DNA from: Leptolyngbya sp. FACHB-321
GTDB lineage: Bacteria; Cyanobacteriota; Cyanobacteriia; Leptolyngbyales; Leptolyngbyaceae
Assembly: GCF_014695975.1 (NCBI RefSeq)
Contig: NZ_JACJPI010000081.1
Span: 248,001 to 312,000 of the forward strand
Direction of reading: 5' to 3'
DNA: 64,000 nucleotides
In this document: positions 37,143 to 46,672 of the stretch, piece after piece
Numbering within the stretch: the first letter of the stretch is position 1
Layout of the letters: the number at the start of each line of letters is the position of its first letter
Made by a program: the position numbers and the translations under genes
Notes under the pieces: generated by a model
What the model was told of the DNA's origin: nothing
Databases searched by the model: none
What the model saw: only the letters and a program-made list of their open reading frames with translations

Positions 37143-37331
37143 ATGGGTTTAGATGAAAAAGCTAAGGCTGCCGCTAAAAACGTTGAAGGCAAAGTTCAAG
37201 ATGCTGTTGGCGATGTGACAGGTGATCCTCAAGCCCAAGCTGAAGGCAAAGCAAAACAAGGGGAAGCCCAAGCCCGTAACGCCAAAGAAGATCTGAAAGA
37301 TGGTGTTAAGCGCACTCTCGACAACGTTTAG
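37143..37331 (+). CDS. CsbD-family stress-related small protein
   Basis: A 62-residue, highly charged, Lys/Ala/Asp/Gln-rich protein: MGLDEKAKAAAKNVEGKVQD, then AVGDVTGDPQ and AEGKAKQ repeats. This is the CsbD family, small hydrophilic proteins induced by general stress in many bacteria; the molecular role is unknown. GAAACGGAG lies nine bases before ATG 37143. A terminator hairpin follows 50 bp after the stop, so it is a single-gene transcript. Confidence 0.92.
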   Translation: MGLDEKAKAAAKNVEGKVQDAVGDVTGDPQAQAEGKAKQGEAQARNAKEDLKDGVKRTLDNV

Positions 37332-37382
37332 AAGAACGACGATTCTGAATCACGGCTAATAAAATCTAACCGCTCAAAAAGC

Positions 37383-37412
37383 AAAAGGGACATCACGCGA
37401 TGTTCCTTTTTT
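37383..37412 (+). terminator. Intrinsic terminator of the CsbD-like gene
   Basis: AAAAGGGACATC (37383-37394) pairs with GATGTTCCTTTT (37399-37410), with one G-T pair and a 4-base loop, ending in T6. Good intrinsic terminator. Confidence 0.85.
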
Positions 37413-37742
37413 GTGACGATTCGGTAGTCGGCAAGAGTCGGTCTTTTAAGTGAGCTATTGCGTTGATACTAATTTTTACTGGTAGTGATTGCTTGCAAGG
37501 TTACACAGCAGCTTTCTTCTCTATGGCTACATCTTGCAGTTAAGTGTTCTATTTCATCTCAGTTTGAAAGCGCTCTCTAGAGGGGTTTCTGCTGTTGTCT
37601 GCTGACTACTAAACACACCTCTACATTGCTAAGCCTCTTCAAATTGATGCTGCCATACTTTTTCTAAACCAAAGATTGATTTTGTGACTGAGCAGATTTT
37701 TAGTACGATGCTGTCTAGTGACTTAGCGTTCTGTGGTTTTTT
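37413..37742. other. Intergenic region upstream of trpD
   Basis: About 330 bp without a recognisable gene. No trp attenuator is visible: there is no leader peptide with Trp codons and no terminator-antiterminator pair. Confidence 0.45.
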
Positions 37743-38843
37743 GTGGCACAAAGTACTGACCTGAATTTGAATACACCAGTTGCCTTGCTTAAAGATTTCG
37801 GTGAGTGGTCTGACTTGCTTCAGCAGTTGCTCGATCGCCAATCGCTATCAACAGAACAGGCATCACTTCTGATGCAAGGCTGGTTAAGTGAAGCCGTCCC
37901 GCCTATTTTGGCAGGTGCAATCCTGATGGCAATTCAGTTTAAGGGAGTGTCCGCAGACGAGTTAGTTGGCATGGCGCGGGTGCTGCAAGGGCAAGCGTCT
38001 CAGCTTTCTGCATCCTATAAGACGGTATCAACGCCCGTCATCGATACCTGCGGCACTGGTGGTGATGGAGCAGGCACGTTCAATATCTCGACGGCAGTTG
38101 CTCTTGTAGCAGCAGCGGCTGGAGTTCTAGTTGCCAAACATGGGAATCGTTCTGCTTCTAGTCTCGTTGGTTCTGCAGATGTCCTTGAAGCCCTAGGCGT
38201 TAACTTAGCAGCGCCATTAGAAAAAATTCAAGCCGCTATCCATGCAGTTGGCATTACTTTTCTCTTTGCACCGGGTTGGCATCCTGCATTAAAGGCTGTG
38301 GCTCCCATGCGTCGATCGTTGAAAGTGCGGACAGTTTTCAACCTGCTGGGACCGTTGGTTAATCCTATGAGTCCAACAGGGCAGGTGTTGGGGGTTTATG
38401 ACGCTAGCTTGCTTAAAACCGTGGCGGACGCATTACAGCAGTTGGGTGTACGTCGTGCGATCGTGCTGCATGGTCGTGAAAAATTGGATGAGGCTGGGCT
38501 AGGAAACTTGACTGATCTGGCGGTGTTGTCCAATCAGACTGTAAGTTTAACCAGCGTAAATCCTGTTGCACTGGGTATTGAGCCTGCTCCACTGAGCGCG
38601 ATTGCGGGCGGTAACGTACAGCAGAATGCTGAGATTTTACGTGCAGTGCTGCAAGGTAAGGGAACGCAAGCGCAGCAAGATGTAGTGGCACTTAATGCTG
38701 CCTTCGCACTCCAGGTTGGTGAGGCGTTGCCGGAGACTGCTACCGCTTATGCGGATGGTCTTGCTATTGCCAGAGACATTCTAAGTAGTGGCGCTGCCTG
38801 GAGCAAACTAGAGCAACTGGTAGAGTTTCTTCAAAGCGGTTAA
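37743..38843 (+). CDS. trpD: Anthranilate phosphoribosyltransferase
   Basis: A 366-residue enzyme with the type 3 phosphoribosyltransferase signatures [26 protein letters not shown] and [18 protein letters not shown]. It joins anthranilate and PRPP in tryptophan synthesis. GTG 37743 is the start; there is no ATG near it and no clear ribosome binding site. Single gene, convergent with the retropepsin-like gene. The length is slightly above the usual 340 residues because of the N-terminus. Confidence 0.94.
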   Translation: MAQSTDLNLNTPVALLKDFGEWSDLLQQLLDRQSLSTEQASLLMQGWLSEAVPPILAGAILMAIQFKGVSADELVGMARVLQGQASQLSASYKTVSTPVIDTCGTGGDGAGTFNISTAVALVAAAAGVLVAKHGNRSASSLVGSADVLEALGVNLAAPLEKIQAAIHAVGITFLFAPGWHPALKAVAPMRRSLKVRTVFNLLGPLVNPMSPTGQVLGVYDASLLKTVADALQQLGVRRAIVLHGREKLDEAGLGNLTDLAVLSNQTVSLTSVNPVALGIEPAPLSAIAGGNVQQNAEILRAVLQGKGTQAQQDVVALNAAFALQVGEALPETATAYADGLAIARDILSSGAAWSKLEQLVEFLQSG

Positions 38844-38931
38844 CGGCTGTGTGCCTCAATCACTGCTTACTATTCACTAGGGAAGCCTTCTTAGAATTAG
38901 TAGGGGTGTTGCATTCCCTCGATCTAAACCT

Positions 38932-39840
38932 TTACCGTTGCCTAAATTCAACTACATTTCGTTTGACGGTGACATCATAATCAGCAAAAAAGTCATGCCC
39001 CAGCAAACCTATATCAAGTGCTGAGTTGCCGATCGCTACAACAACGCCTTTAACCACGGCACGACCGACTGCGATCGAGTCGAGGTACGCTAGGGGAACT
39101 TCTACACCTCTCTCACTAGCAGTATTTACCTTTGCTTTGCCAACAATGCCGAGACCCAAAGCGGACGCCATTTCACGGGTAATGACAGTGCCACTGGCTC
39201 CTGTATCAACAATCATTTCAAAGGTGCGGTTGCCATTGAAGGTGACATCAATAATTGGTGTGCCACCAGCGCGACGCTTGATTCTAGCTACGTAGACACC
39301 ACTAGCACTGGGAGGGGGATTTGTAATGACTGCTGCTGGCTTGTTGTCAAACGTGCTGTAACTACGGGGTACCATCGGTAACACACCAGTGTCAGCCACA
39401 ATTTCACCCACTCCAGCACGGGCTGCCTGTTTTTTAGCGGCAGCAAGGTTCCGCTGATACTGCGTGAGCTTTGTTTGAGCGGTTGATCGATAGGGGCTAG
39501 AGCGTGGTATCGATCGCATGAGTTGAATAGCTTGCTGCCAGCGACTCACAACCAGATTCCAGTCATCCTGGGACTGCGCTGAAATAGCAATGTTGCCAGC
39601 ACTATCAGCTTTTTCCAAAGCAAGCTTGTAAGCATCAGCCCTGGACGTAGCTGCGGGTGGCTGTGTGGTTGGTGAAGGTTTTACTGGGCTAGCAGCCGGA
39701 ACTGGGGAAGCGACAGCAGCAACCTCTGTGCTCTCAGTAGCCGCTTTGATTGTTGTAGTGCGGCTACAGGCTGTGCTACCCAGCACAACCACGCTCGTTA
39801 GCATGAGCAGCATGGCATTAGAGCAAGAGAACTTTAGCAT
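38932..39840 (-). CDS. Retropepsin-like aspartic protease lipoprotein
   Basis: A 302-residue protein: signal peptide with lipobox GSTAC (Cys about 25), a Thr/Ala/Pro linker, a helical region (about 65-125), and a C-terminal single-lobed aspartic protease domain with the active site VDTGASGTVI near residue 212 and IGLLGHDFF near 280. This is the clan AA retropepsin-like type known in bacteria, which acts as a dimer. The location is probably the periplasm, lipid-anchored. Substrate unknown. Convergent with trpD, 88 bp away. Confidence 0.87.
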   Translation of the reverse strand: MLKFSCSNAMLLMLTSVVVLGSTACSRTTTIKAATESTEVAAVASPVPAASPVKPSPTTQPPAATSRADAYKLALEKADSAGNIAISAQSQDDWNLVVSRWQQAIQLMRSIPRSSPYRSTAQTKLTQYQRNLAAAKKQAARAGVGEIVADTGVLPMVPRSYSTFDNKPAAVITNPPPSASGVYVARIKRRAGGTPIIDVTFNGNRTFEMIVDTGASGTVITREMASALGLGIVGKAKVNTASERGVEVPLAYLDSIAVGRAVVKGVVVAIGNSALDIGLLGHDFFADYDVTVKRNVVEFRQR

Positions 39841-40170
39841 GGGCTAAGAAAACTCACAAAGAGCATGGGCTAAGAAAACTCATGAAAAATATACGAGTGC
39901 AAGCACGGTACAAAGCTAAAAGCGCGATCGCCCACTTGCTGGAAATAAATTCACGCTTTTACCATAGGGTTCCGCACTAAGGCTGCTGAACTAACTCACT
40001 CTACGAAAATAACAAAGAAAAATTGGATTCGTTGTGCCGTCCTACGCCATCACCCTTAACTCTTTCACCTCCTCACTAACTGAGATCAACTGCCGTCTGT
40101 TTGTGCTGAACTCCTGGCGCTGATTGAGCATGGCATAATAAACGATCAGTATCCGATTGCAAAAGTGATT
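39841..40170. other. Divergent region, retropepsin-like gene to carA
   Basis: About 330 bp holding both promoters by position. An imperfect duplication GCATGGGCTAAGAAAACTCA occurs twice at about 39837-39886. No small gene or RNA motif seen. Confidence 0.5.
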
Positions 40171-41325
40171 ATGGTTTCTCCCACTCAGCCTGCGTTGCTG
40201 GTCTTGGCGGATGGTACGTCTTATCAGGGGTTGTCGTTTGGGGCAACTGGCACCGCGATCGGCGAGGTTGTGTTTAATACGGGTATGACGGGCTATCAAG
40301 AAGTGTTGACCGACCCAAGCTATTGTGGTCAGATTGTGACCTTTACGTATCCCGAACTGGGTAATACAGGTGTGAATCCTGACGATGAAGAATCAGCTCA
40401 CCCTCAAGTGCGAGGAACGATCGCCCGTAACGTTTGTTTTAAGCCTAGCAACTGGCGATCAACTCAATCCCTGCCTGATTATTTGAAGCAGCACAACATT
40501 CTGGCAATTTACGGCATTGATACCCGTGCCCTGACCCGTAAGCTTCGTTCTGCTGGAGCAATGAATGGGGCAATCTCGACGGAAATGCTAGATCCCGCAG
40601 AACTGCTGGCGTATGTGCAAGATGCACCTAGCATGGCAGGGCTAAACCTTGTGCGCGAGGTCAGTACTAAAGCTAGTTATGAGTGGTCAGACAGCACAGA
40701 TGCAATTTGGGAGTTTGGACCGATTACCGAGTCTACCGATGCGGCACCACTTACCGTCGTTGCGATCGACTTCGGCATTAAGCGTAATATTCTGCGCCGT
40801 CTTGCCAGCTATGGTTGCCGTGTAATTGTCGTGCCAGCAAACACTCCACCAGAGGAAATCCTCAAGTACAACCCAGATGGCATCTTTCTTTCTAACGGAC
40901 CGGGCGACCCTGCGGCTGTAAGCGAAGGCATTGCGACGACCAAAGCACTGCTAACCAGCCAAAAGCCCATTTTTGGCATTTGTATGGGACATCAAATTTT
41001 GGGGCTTTCGCTTGGGGCAGAGACGTTTAAGCTCAAGTTTGGTCATCGGGGGTTGAATCAACCCTGTGGACTGAATCAACAAGTGGAGATTACTAGCCAG
41101 AACCACGGCTTTGCGATCGCCGCCGAGTCTTTAACTGCTGCCGATGTCGAAATTACGCACCTGAATCTGAACGATCAGACAGTAGCTGGATTACGCCACA
41201 AATCGCTTCCCTTATTCTCGGTGCAGTACCACCCCGAAGCCAGCCCTGGACCTCATGATGCTGACTACCTGTTCGATCGCTTTGTGCAAACAATGCGTGC
41301 TCAAGTACCAATAAAAGCAACATAA
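40171..41325 (+). CDS. carA: Carbamoyl-phosphate synthase small subunit
   Basis: A 384-residue protein. The N-terminal domain ([32 protein letters not shown]) is the CarA-specific half; the C-terminal class I glutaminase has [11 protein letters not shown] (Cys nucleophile about 270) and [11 protein letters not shown]. It hydrolyses glutamine and passes ammonia to CarB for arginine and pyrimidine synthesis. ATG 40171 is chosen over GTG 40165. carB is not adjacent, as usual in cyanobacteria. Confidence 0.96.
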   Translation: MVSPTQPALLVLADGTSYQGLSFGATGTAIGEVVFNTGMTGYQEVLTDPSYCGQIVTFTYPELGNTGVNPDDEESAHPQVRGTIARNVCFKPSNWRSTQSLPDYLKQHNILAIYGIDTRALTRKLRSAGAMNGAISTEMLDPAELLAYVQDAPSMAGLNLVREVSTKASYEWSDSTDAIWEFGPITESTDAAPLTVVAIDFGIKRNILRRLASYGCRVIVVPANTPPEEILKYNPDGIFLSNGPGDPAAVSEGIATTKALLTSQKPIFGICMGHQILGLSLGAETFKLKFGHRGLNQPCGLNQQVEITSQNHGFAIAAESLTAADVEITHLNLNDQTVAGLRHKSLPLFSVQYHPEASPGPHDADYLFDRFVQTMRAQVPIKAT

Positions 41326-41609
41326 CAGCAGTGAGCAAACCTCCCTGCCGTCGATCGTAGCTGTGTAGTTCGTAGCCGTGTAGTTAGCTTTGCCCGTTGC
41401 CGCTCCATTTTTACTGTCAGCCTTGAATCTGAGTGGTGTGCCTGCTGACTTTCACCAGCTTTTCTTCGTTAATCCAGGCTTTTGTGTCTCTGATCTGCCA
41501 CTATTCGCTAAAATATTGGCATTTAAGCGCCATATCCGCAGTAGCAAACTTGCTAGCCAGGATGTATACTTAAACGTCGAATCAAGGACTAAACAGCTAG
41601 GAGGGCTTT

Positions 41610-41981
41610 ATTCCGGAACCACTAACCCTGACAGTCAGCTTAAGAGGCACGCGCGAAGTTAGGGACAATAACTACCAGTTATTTCGCCTCACCGGTCTTT
41701 TGGATGCTTTCTCAGAGCCTACCTTTCGTAAGGTGCTTACCAAATGTATTGAGGAAGGACCAAAACACATCATTTTGGATCTATCAACCATCGATTTCGT
41801 TGATAGCTCTGGTTTAGGTGCCTTAGTGCAGCTTGCCAAAAAAGCTCAAACGACCGAGGGAACATTGCAGATTGTTACCAATCCTCGTGTTACTCAGACG
41901 GTAAAGCTTGTACGTTTAGAGCAGTTTCTGTCACTTCAAACGTCGGTAGATGTAGCGATCGAAAACGTCAAAGTCAATTAA
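41610..41981 (+). CDS. STAS-domain anti-sigma factor antagonist, probably starting at ATT
   Basis: A 123-residue protein if translation starts at ATT 41610. A full Shine-Dalgarno AGGAGGG lies at 41599-41605, five bases upstream, and an in-frame TAG at 41598 excludes earlier starts. The frame then reads IPEPLTLTVSLRGTREVRD, giving the first strands of a STAS domain, which a TTG start at 41700 would remove. DFVDSSGLGALVQL carries the phosphorylatable Ser of SpoIIAA/RsbV-like antagonists. It would bind an anti-sigma factor kinase in the cytosol. CTG 41628 is another alternative start. Confidence 0.8.
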   Translation: MPEPLTLTVSLRGTREVRDNNYQLFRLTGLLDAFSEPTFRKVLTKCIEEGPKHIILDLSTIDFVDSSGLGALVQLAKKAQTTEGTLQIVTNPRVTQTVKLVRLEQFLSLQTSVDVAIENVKVN

Positions 41982-42303
41982 TTGCCCGTTTCTCAATTGC
42001 TTCAACGGCATGGAGCTATGAGCTAGGCTCTTCATTAAGATGGAGTAAAGCAGTGGCTTTCTAGTCTCTGCCATTTTGATGCGGACAACGATTTGCCTGA
42101 ATCGAAAGTCTGGACAACGTTAAAACCCTTTTGTAAACCAACTGTGTCTACTACGGTTTTTGGCAACTAGGCTTGTAAGGCTGGTTAACCTGATAAGCCT
42201 AGAGCAACATTGCCGCCGTCTCTCGACTTGGTGCCCAGATGTTCAGCGCTTATCGACCTCAGCACGAATGAAAGCAATGTCGATTTGCCACTCTTTTCAC
42301 CAA
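41982..42303. other. Region between the STAS gene and the exported dehydratase gene
   Basis: About 320 bp. The frame of the next gene is open from a TTG at 42160, but the N-terminal part has no family likeness. No hairpin or RNA motif recognised. Confidence 0.45.
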
Positions 42304-42729
42304 ATGCGGCAACAAAGCCGACCCAGGCTTATTAACCTCGCTCTAGGGTTGGTAGCGGCGATTGCGTTAATGGTTTGCCCAACCGCTGCTGCGATCGCAA
42401 ATCAATCAACTGTTCCAACAACGCCTACACATGACGCTATGGCTACTCCTGCCCCATTATCTAAAGAAGAACTAAATGTGGCGTTGAGCCAAATTAGCGA
42501 CTGGAGTATTAAGGATGGTAAGCTTCATCGTCAGTTTCAATTTGCGTCCTTTGTTGAAGCGTTTGGCTTTATGTCAAGCGTTGCGTTAGTTGCAGAAGCT
42601 GCTGGGCATCATCCAGAATGGTTTAACGTCTACAACCGCGTCACGATTGACCTGACTACTCATGATGCTGGTGGAATTACAAGCAAAGACATTGAGTTGG
42701 CTAGTAAAGTAGACAAACTGGCAAAGTGA
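42304..42729 (+). CDS. Exported 4a-hydroxytetrahydrobiopterin dehydratase-like protein
   Basis: A 141-residue protein from ATG 42304 (earlier in-frame ATGs at 42268 and 42277, TTG at 42160). Residues 10-32 ([22 protein letters not shown]) are a signal peptide or anchor. The remainder is a pterin-4a-carbinolamine dehydratase domain: [24 protein letters not shown], and [16 protein letters not shown] with the His-His-Pro-x-Trp active-site motif. The usual enzyme is cytosolic and about 100 residues; export is odd for a pterin-recycling role. It may have another function in the periplasm or thylakoid lumen. Confidence 0.85.
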   Translation: MRQQSRPRLINLALGLVAAIALMVCPTAAAIANQSTVPTTPTHDAMATPAPLSKEELNVALSQISDWSIKDGKLHRQFQFASFVEAFGFMSSVALVAEAAGHHPEWFNVYNRVTIDLTTHDAGGITSKDIELASKVDKLAK

Positions 42730-43106
42730 GATCAGTGCAATTGTCTCCTTACTTACGGCTAACAAAATTGACTTGTACCGAGGGTAATGGCTCTGCCCAA
42801 AACATAACGGCTATAGCAGAGTATGCGAAGGTTGTAGCTACTGTCGGTTGACAGCAACGATCGCCAAAAACAAGAAAGAAGCCCCCGGAGGTCGCTGGGG
42901 GCTTTTGTGTGTGAAGAAGTAATGAAGCGAGTGGTTCAAATGTACTAAATTCGCTTGTACTTGTCAACCTTCTGTAAATTTTGAGGGGCAGTGCAATTTT
43001 CCAGGCAGGATGAAAAAACTGCGGAATGACTGCTACTGGGTGTGGAGAATTGAGAGACGGATTTCTTTCTGTTGTGATCGCTCTGCTTGCCCCCATCAAA
43101 CTTTTT
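42730..43106. other. Spacer with terminator between dehydratase and small membrane protein genes
   Basis: About 377 bp. Apart from the terminator at 42879-42906 I see no feature. Minus-strand frames here (42749-43127) run through the terminator and are rejected. Confidence 0.5.
42879..42906 (+). terminator. Intrinsic terminator downstream of the dehydratase gene
   Basis: AAGCCCCC (42879-42886) pairs with GGGGGCTT (42897-42904) around a 10-base loop, followed by TT. The GC-rich stem makes a good terminator. Confidence 0.8.
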
Positions 43107-43349
43107 ATGTCGTACCCCTCTTTTCAAGCCTCGCAGAATTCAGCGCTTCCAGTAGTAGCCGTGTCACCCCAGCCTGTACCCAATGCTCCTCTAATCGGCT
43201 TTCTCGTCATCGCGTTTGCTCTCAGTCTTGTGCTTACATCCTTTGGCTATAAGAAGTATCGTGCTTATCGGCGATCGCGTTTGCTAAAGCGACAGATTGC
43301 CATACTAGAAGCAATGTGGCGCATTAGCTCAGCGAAACGAGAGCGCTGA
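43107..43349 (+). CDS. Small single-span membrane protein
   Basis: An 80-residue protein from ATG 43107 (the frame is open upstream to 43026). A short Ser/Pro/Val-rich N-terminus is followed by one membrane segment (LIGFLVIAFALSLVLTSFGY) and a strongly basic helical tail (YRAYRRSRLLKRQIAILEAMW). The charge pattern predicts the tail in the cytosol. I do not recognise a family. No clear ribosome binding site, so existence is likely but not certain. Confidence 0.5.
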   Translation: MSYPSFQASQNSALPVVAVSPQPVPNAPLIGFLVIAFALSLVLTSFGYKKYRAYRRSRLLKRQIAILEAMWRISSAKRER

Positions 43350-43659
43350 AACCTCTGACGCAAGTTTTACTACAGCGACACCTTAGTGTTCTGTCAAGCG
43401 TTTTGAAGGGTAGATGCCAGTGATAAAACGGTTAGTAACATACTGAATTCTATAAGAATGAAGGCTTTAAGCCTAAGCAGCCTTTGCCATTGCTAATCCA
43501 GTTTAGATTCGCATTCCCTTTATCCTGCATTGTTTAGTTAAGCATCTCTTGGTTAAGCATCTCGACAGTGGCTCTTGACGAGAACTGCTTACGTCGAAGC
43601 CTCACCCTAAGTTGTTGTAACGCTTTCCATTAGGAAAGGCGGTGGTACATTGGTTGCCC
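43350..43659. other. Spacer between convergent genes
   Basis: About 310 bp between the small membrane protein gene (plus) and the kinase-like gene (minus). It contains a doubled GTTAAGCATCTC (about 43534 and 43552) and no clear terminator. Confidence 0.4.
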
Positions 43660-45159
43660 CTAACGAGGTTCGCTAGCTTCAGCTTTTTGTGGCAGGCTGA
43701 TCACATAACGGTAGCCTGATTCAGGAGAGCTTTGAATAGTAATTTGTCCATTGTGCATTTCAGCGATTTGACGACTGAGCAGCAAGCCGAGGTTTCGATG
43801 GGGATTGGCTACTAACACTTCTTCCTGGGCATCGTGCAACCGAGTAACAGGCTCTGCTGTCTTCATGATCGATACCTCACTGATAGCAGCTTCTTTTTCT
43901 ACTAGACGAGACGCACGGTGAATTTCTGGTGATTCTACAGTAGTGCTGCTAGCGATCGACAGAGGCAAGGGTAGCGAGGCACCATTCACCTCGCTGTACG
44001 GCAGACCTTCTCCTAACCAAGGATGGGACACCCATACAGAAATAGTAAGATTGCCACTCCGGTAGGACACATGGATACGAATATTGCTGCTAGTACTGGA
44101 GGCTTGAATCACGCTAAAGATCAGATGGTAAAGCATCTGACGGACTTTATCTTTGTCCAACATCCAAATGCGACGACCAGGTTCAACTGAGAGACGAATC
44201 TGCTGTTCGCGGCGACGCGCTGCCTGTTCTAGTGTGTTGATTGCCTGCTGACAGAGCATTTCAATATCTACAGAGGCAAGCTGTAGCTGATTGCTATCTC
44301 TAGAATTTGACAATTCTAAAATCTCATTGACTAGCGACAGTAGGTATTGTCCACTATGGTGAATGATGCCTAAATACTCTTTTTGTTTGCTTGTGAGGGG
44401 ACCATAAATTTCACTAGTTAGCACGCTTGCCATGCCCATGACTGATGTCAGTGGCGTGCAGAGTTCTTGCGTCAGTTGGCTCAGGAGTTCTGCTTTAAGC
44501 TGACTGGCGATCGACGGACTGGCAGCAGTCGTAGTTGTGACAGTCGTTTTAGCTGCCTGCTTGCGAATATCGCTTTTGGCAACCGCTAATGCCATTGCCG
44601 CTCGGCTCACTGCTTGCTGGCGCTCAAATTCGCTGATGCTCCAGCGGGCAGTCAGCACTAAAAATTCGATTTCCTGATTAGTAAAGCTGTGGGGTCTTAA
44701 GTCCATTACAGCAAGAGTCCCAATGCATACACCACCCGATGTGATAAGCGGTACCCCTAGATACGCTCGTACGCCATATTGTTGCGTTAGGAGGCTATGA
44801 GCAAAAGCGGGATGGGCAAACGTGTCATCGATTGCTAAGACCTGGTGACTATCAACTACATGAGCGCAGAAAGACTCAGAACGGGGAAACTGGCGGGAGG
44901 TTGCCAAGTCATTCATTAGCCCTAGCCGAGACAAGCCAACAGAAGCCTTAAAATGTTGCTGCTGCTGATCCATCAAGCTCAGGATGCAGATGGGCGTATT
45001 GAGCGAGTGGACGGCTGTCTGAGTGGCTTCGTCGAAGACAGGGAGGGTTACGGTTTCTAAGAGATTTAATGCTGCGATCGCCAACATACGTCGCTGCTCT
45101 CGTGTTGAGACAGTTTCACCATCAAGGCGACAAAACAACCGATTGTCAGGATGTATCAT
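43660..45159 (-). CDS. GAF-domain pseudo-histidine kinase
   Basis: A 499-residue soluble protein. Residues 25-185 form a GAF domain (PICILSLMDQQQQHFKA, FCAHVVDSHQVLAIDD, AYLGVPLI). A HisKA-like helix follows near 218-285, but the phosphoacceptor position reads LTQELCTPLTSV: Gln replaces the His of the normal SHELRTPL (about residue 228). The ATPase part keeps the fold (VRQMLYHLIFSVIQ, GLLLSRQIAEMHNGQI) but lacks the N-box Asn and the DxGxG ATP-binding motif. It should not autophosphorylate and may act as a sensor or scaffold. It may be first of its own transcript. Confidence 0.88.
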   Translation of the reverse strand: MIHPDNRLFCRLDGETVSTREQRRMLAIAALNLLETVTLPVFDEATQTAVHSLNTPICILSLMDQQQQHFKASVGLSRLGLMNDLATSRQFPRSESFCAHVVDSHQVLAIDDTFAHPAFAHSLLTQQYGVRAYLGVPLITSGGVCIGTLAVMDLRPHSFTNQEIEFLVLTARWSISEFERQQAVSRAAMALAVAKSDIRKQAAKTTVTTTTAASPSIASQLKAELLSQLTQELCTPLTSVMGMASVLTSEIYGPLTSKQKEYLGIIHHSGQYLLSLVNEILELSNSRDSNQLQLASVDIEMLCQQAINTLEQAARRREQQIRLSVEPGRRIWMLDKDKVRQMLYHLIFSVIQASSTSSNIRIHVSYRSGNLTISVWVSHPWLGEGLPYSEVNGASLPLPLSIASSTTVESPEIHRASRLVEKEAAISEVSIMKTAEPVTRLHDAQEEVLVANPHRNLGLLLSRQIAEMHNGQITIQSSPESGYRYVISLPQKAEASEPR

Positions 45160-45442
45160 TCCGACCTCTATCCCCCGTATGTCACCGTACAGCCCTCGCT
45201 AAACCTGAAGGGCTTTTAACTATACTCATCGTTCCCTAACATTTGCTGGGATGAACGCTGGTAAGGCAACGGAGATTACTGAACTTTCGACCTCATCGCT
45301 GTTTTCGGGCGGGAAGGAATACGGAGGGGACAAGAGATGGTGAATGTGACAAGCAAAGTAAAAGGTGGCGCTTAGAGTACAAGATAGCGCTCAAAATATG
45401 TGTAGTTACTCTCTACTGCCGCTATTTGCAATGTCTACTTCT

Positions 45443-46117
45443 TTAACGGATCGTTAAATCTAAAAGCGGTTGACCTGTTAGGCAAGCCCAATGGCACGCA
45501 AACAAATCAGGGGTTTGAACCTTGAGGCTGGCAATCGCTGGTGCTGCTGGAAAGGGAAATAGGCGATCGAAGCACACCGCGCCATCCTGCCAGCCAAACT
45601 GCATCAGGTAAACGGCAGGCAACGCATTAAGCGATCGCAACAATCGCTGACCGAGCGCATAAAGAGGTTGCCGTTGGTAATCTGAGAGATGGACAGGTTG
45701 TATGTATCCTGACGCTGATGCCGCGTTTACCAAGTCTGCACCCTGAGCGCTGCCGATCACTTCGCCATAGAGCGCGCCTTTTGCCGTAAGGACGATGGGT
45801 AGCCAGAATGTACCGTCACCCGTAATGTATTGCCACGCCTCAAGCTGTTTGCGTAAGCCAGCTACATCACGGCAGGCTGCATAAAGTGTCTGTGCTGGAA
45901 ACACTAACTTCTCTGGTACAGAAAGTGTCAGTGGGCAAAGGAGATGAACGCCCACTATTCCAGCATCAACAGACAGATCAGAAGCTGAGATCACCTTCAC
46001 ATCTGTTGTCTCTAAACTAGTACTAGACCCAACACTTATGGCGCGTTCCAACGCAGACACTATCGTTGTAGTCTCTGCTGAACCGACAGACTCAACAACA
46101 ATTAGCACCTGAGTCAT
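45443..46117 (-). CDS. Hypothetical protein, third gene of a redox operon
   Basis: A 224-residue protein with no signal peptide or membrane segment; alternating hydrophobic strands suggest an alpha/beta fold. MTQVLIVVESVGSAETTTIV opens it; later DGTFWLPIVLTAKGALYGEV and VYLMQFGWQDGAVCFDRLFPFP stand out as conserved-looking. I do not recognise the family. It starts 6 bp after the coiled-coil gene's stop on the same strand, so it is translated from the same message as the thioredoxin-reductase-like enzyme. Confidence 0.75.
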   Translation of the reverse strand: MTQVLIVVESVGSAETTTIVSALERAISVGSSTSLETTDVKVISASDLSVDAGIVGVHLLCPLTLSVPEKLVFPAQTLYAACRDVAGLRKQLEAWQYITGDGTFWLPIVLTAKGALYGEVIGSAQGADLVNAASASGYIQPVHLSDYQRQPLYALGQRLLRSLNALPAVYLMQFGWQDGAVCFDRLFPFPAAPAIASLKVQTPDLFACHWACLTGQPLLDLTIR

Positions 46118-46123
46118 TAAACC

Positions 46124-46672
46124 TTAAGCATTCCCAAAGCTGGGAAAAGCAGCATCCATGCCTTTTGGAAAGCTAGGTAGGTCAAGATGAGTTTGACGAC
46201 GGGTTCTTACTGCCAGACGGTAGCTAACGCTTTGTAGCTCGGCATGAAGCTGACGATTTTCGCGCTGAATTTGAGTTACTTTTTCGCGAATGGGCACCAT
46301 CCGTTCGGCAAATTTTTGACGATAAATTTTAGGCAGTTCCTGGACAACCTGCTCCAACATGCGGGAGCGATCGGTCAGTTCTTGCACCGATTGCCGTAAC
46401 TGATAGACTTCTGCATCGCGATCGGCAATCTGTTCCTGATAGAACGTTACTTGTTGTTCTACACCTTGCAGTTGTTCGCGCAGGGCACGCACTTCGGATA
46501 AGTGGCGCTCTGACACTTCAGGGCTAGGCATAAAGCTAGCGTTGCCTTTGACTAGGCGAAAAAGCTCCTGGGATAGCTGCTGCACAAGGTTATCGCGCAT
46601 CTGTAGCTCTTCGCGGAGGCGGGCTGCCTCAGTTTGCAGATTGGGTAGTGTTTGACTCTCAGAATAGGTCAC
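46124..46672 (-). CDS. Coiled-coil protein (Npun_F5560-like)
   Basis: A 182-residue protein, almost entirely coiled coil: LQTEAARLREELQMRDNLVQ, then QLSQELFRLVKGN, RALREQLQGVEQQVTFYQEQ, and a C-terminal QRENRQLHAELQSVSYRLA. It matches, from memory, a cyanobacteria-specific family named after Npun_F5560, of unknown function. It overlaps the stop of the upstream oxidoreductase gene by 4 bp, so the two are translationally coupled, and precedes the hypothetical gene by 6 bp. Confidence 0.8.
   Translation of the reverse strand: MTYSESQTLPNLQTEAARLREELQMRDNLVQQLSQELFRLVKGNASFMPSPEVSERHLSEVRALREQLQGVEQQVTFYQEQIADRDAEVYQLRQSVQELTDRSRMLEQVVQELPKIYRQKFAERMVPIREKVTQIQRENRQLHAELQSVSYRLAVRTRRQTHLDLPSFPKGMDAAFPSFGNA

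Noticed and set aside
41390-41662. 90-codon plus-strand frame upstream of the STAS gene
   Set aside because: Overlaps the STAS start and its Shine-Dalgarno in another frame; no domain likeness.
42749-43127. Minus-strand frames of 116 and 60 codons
   Set aside because: They cross an intrinsic terminator and show no family likeness.
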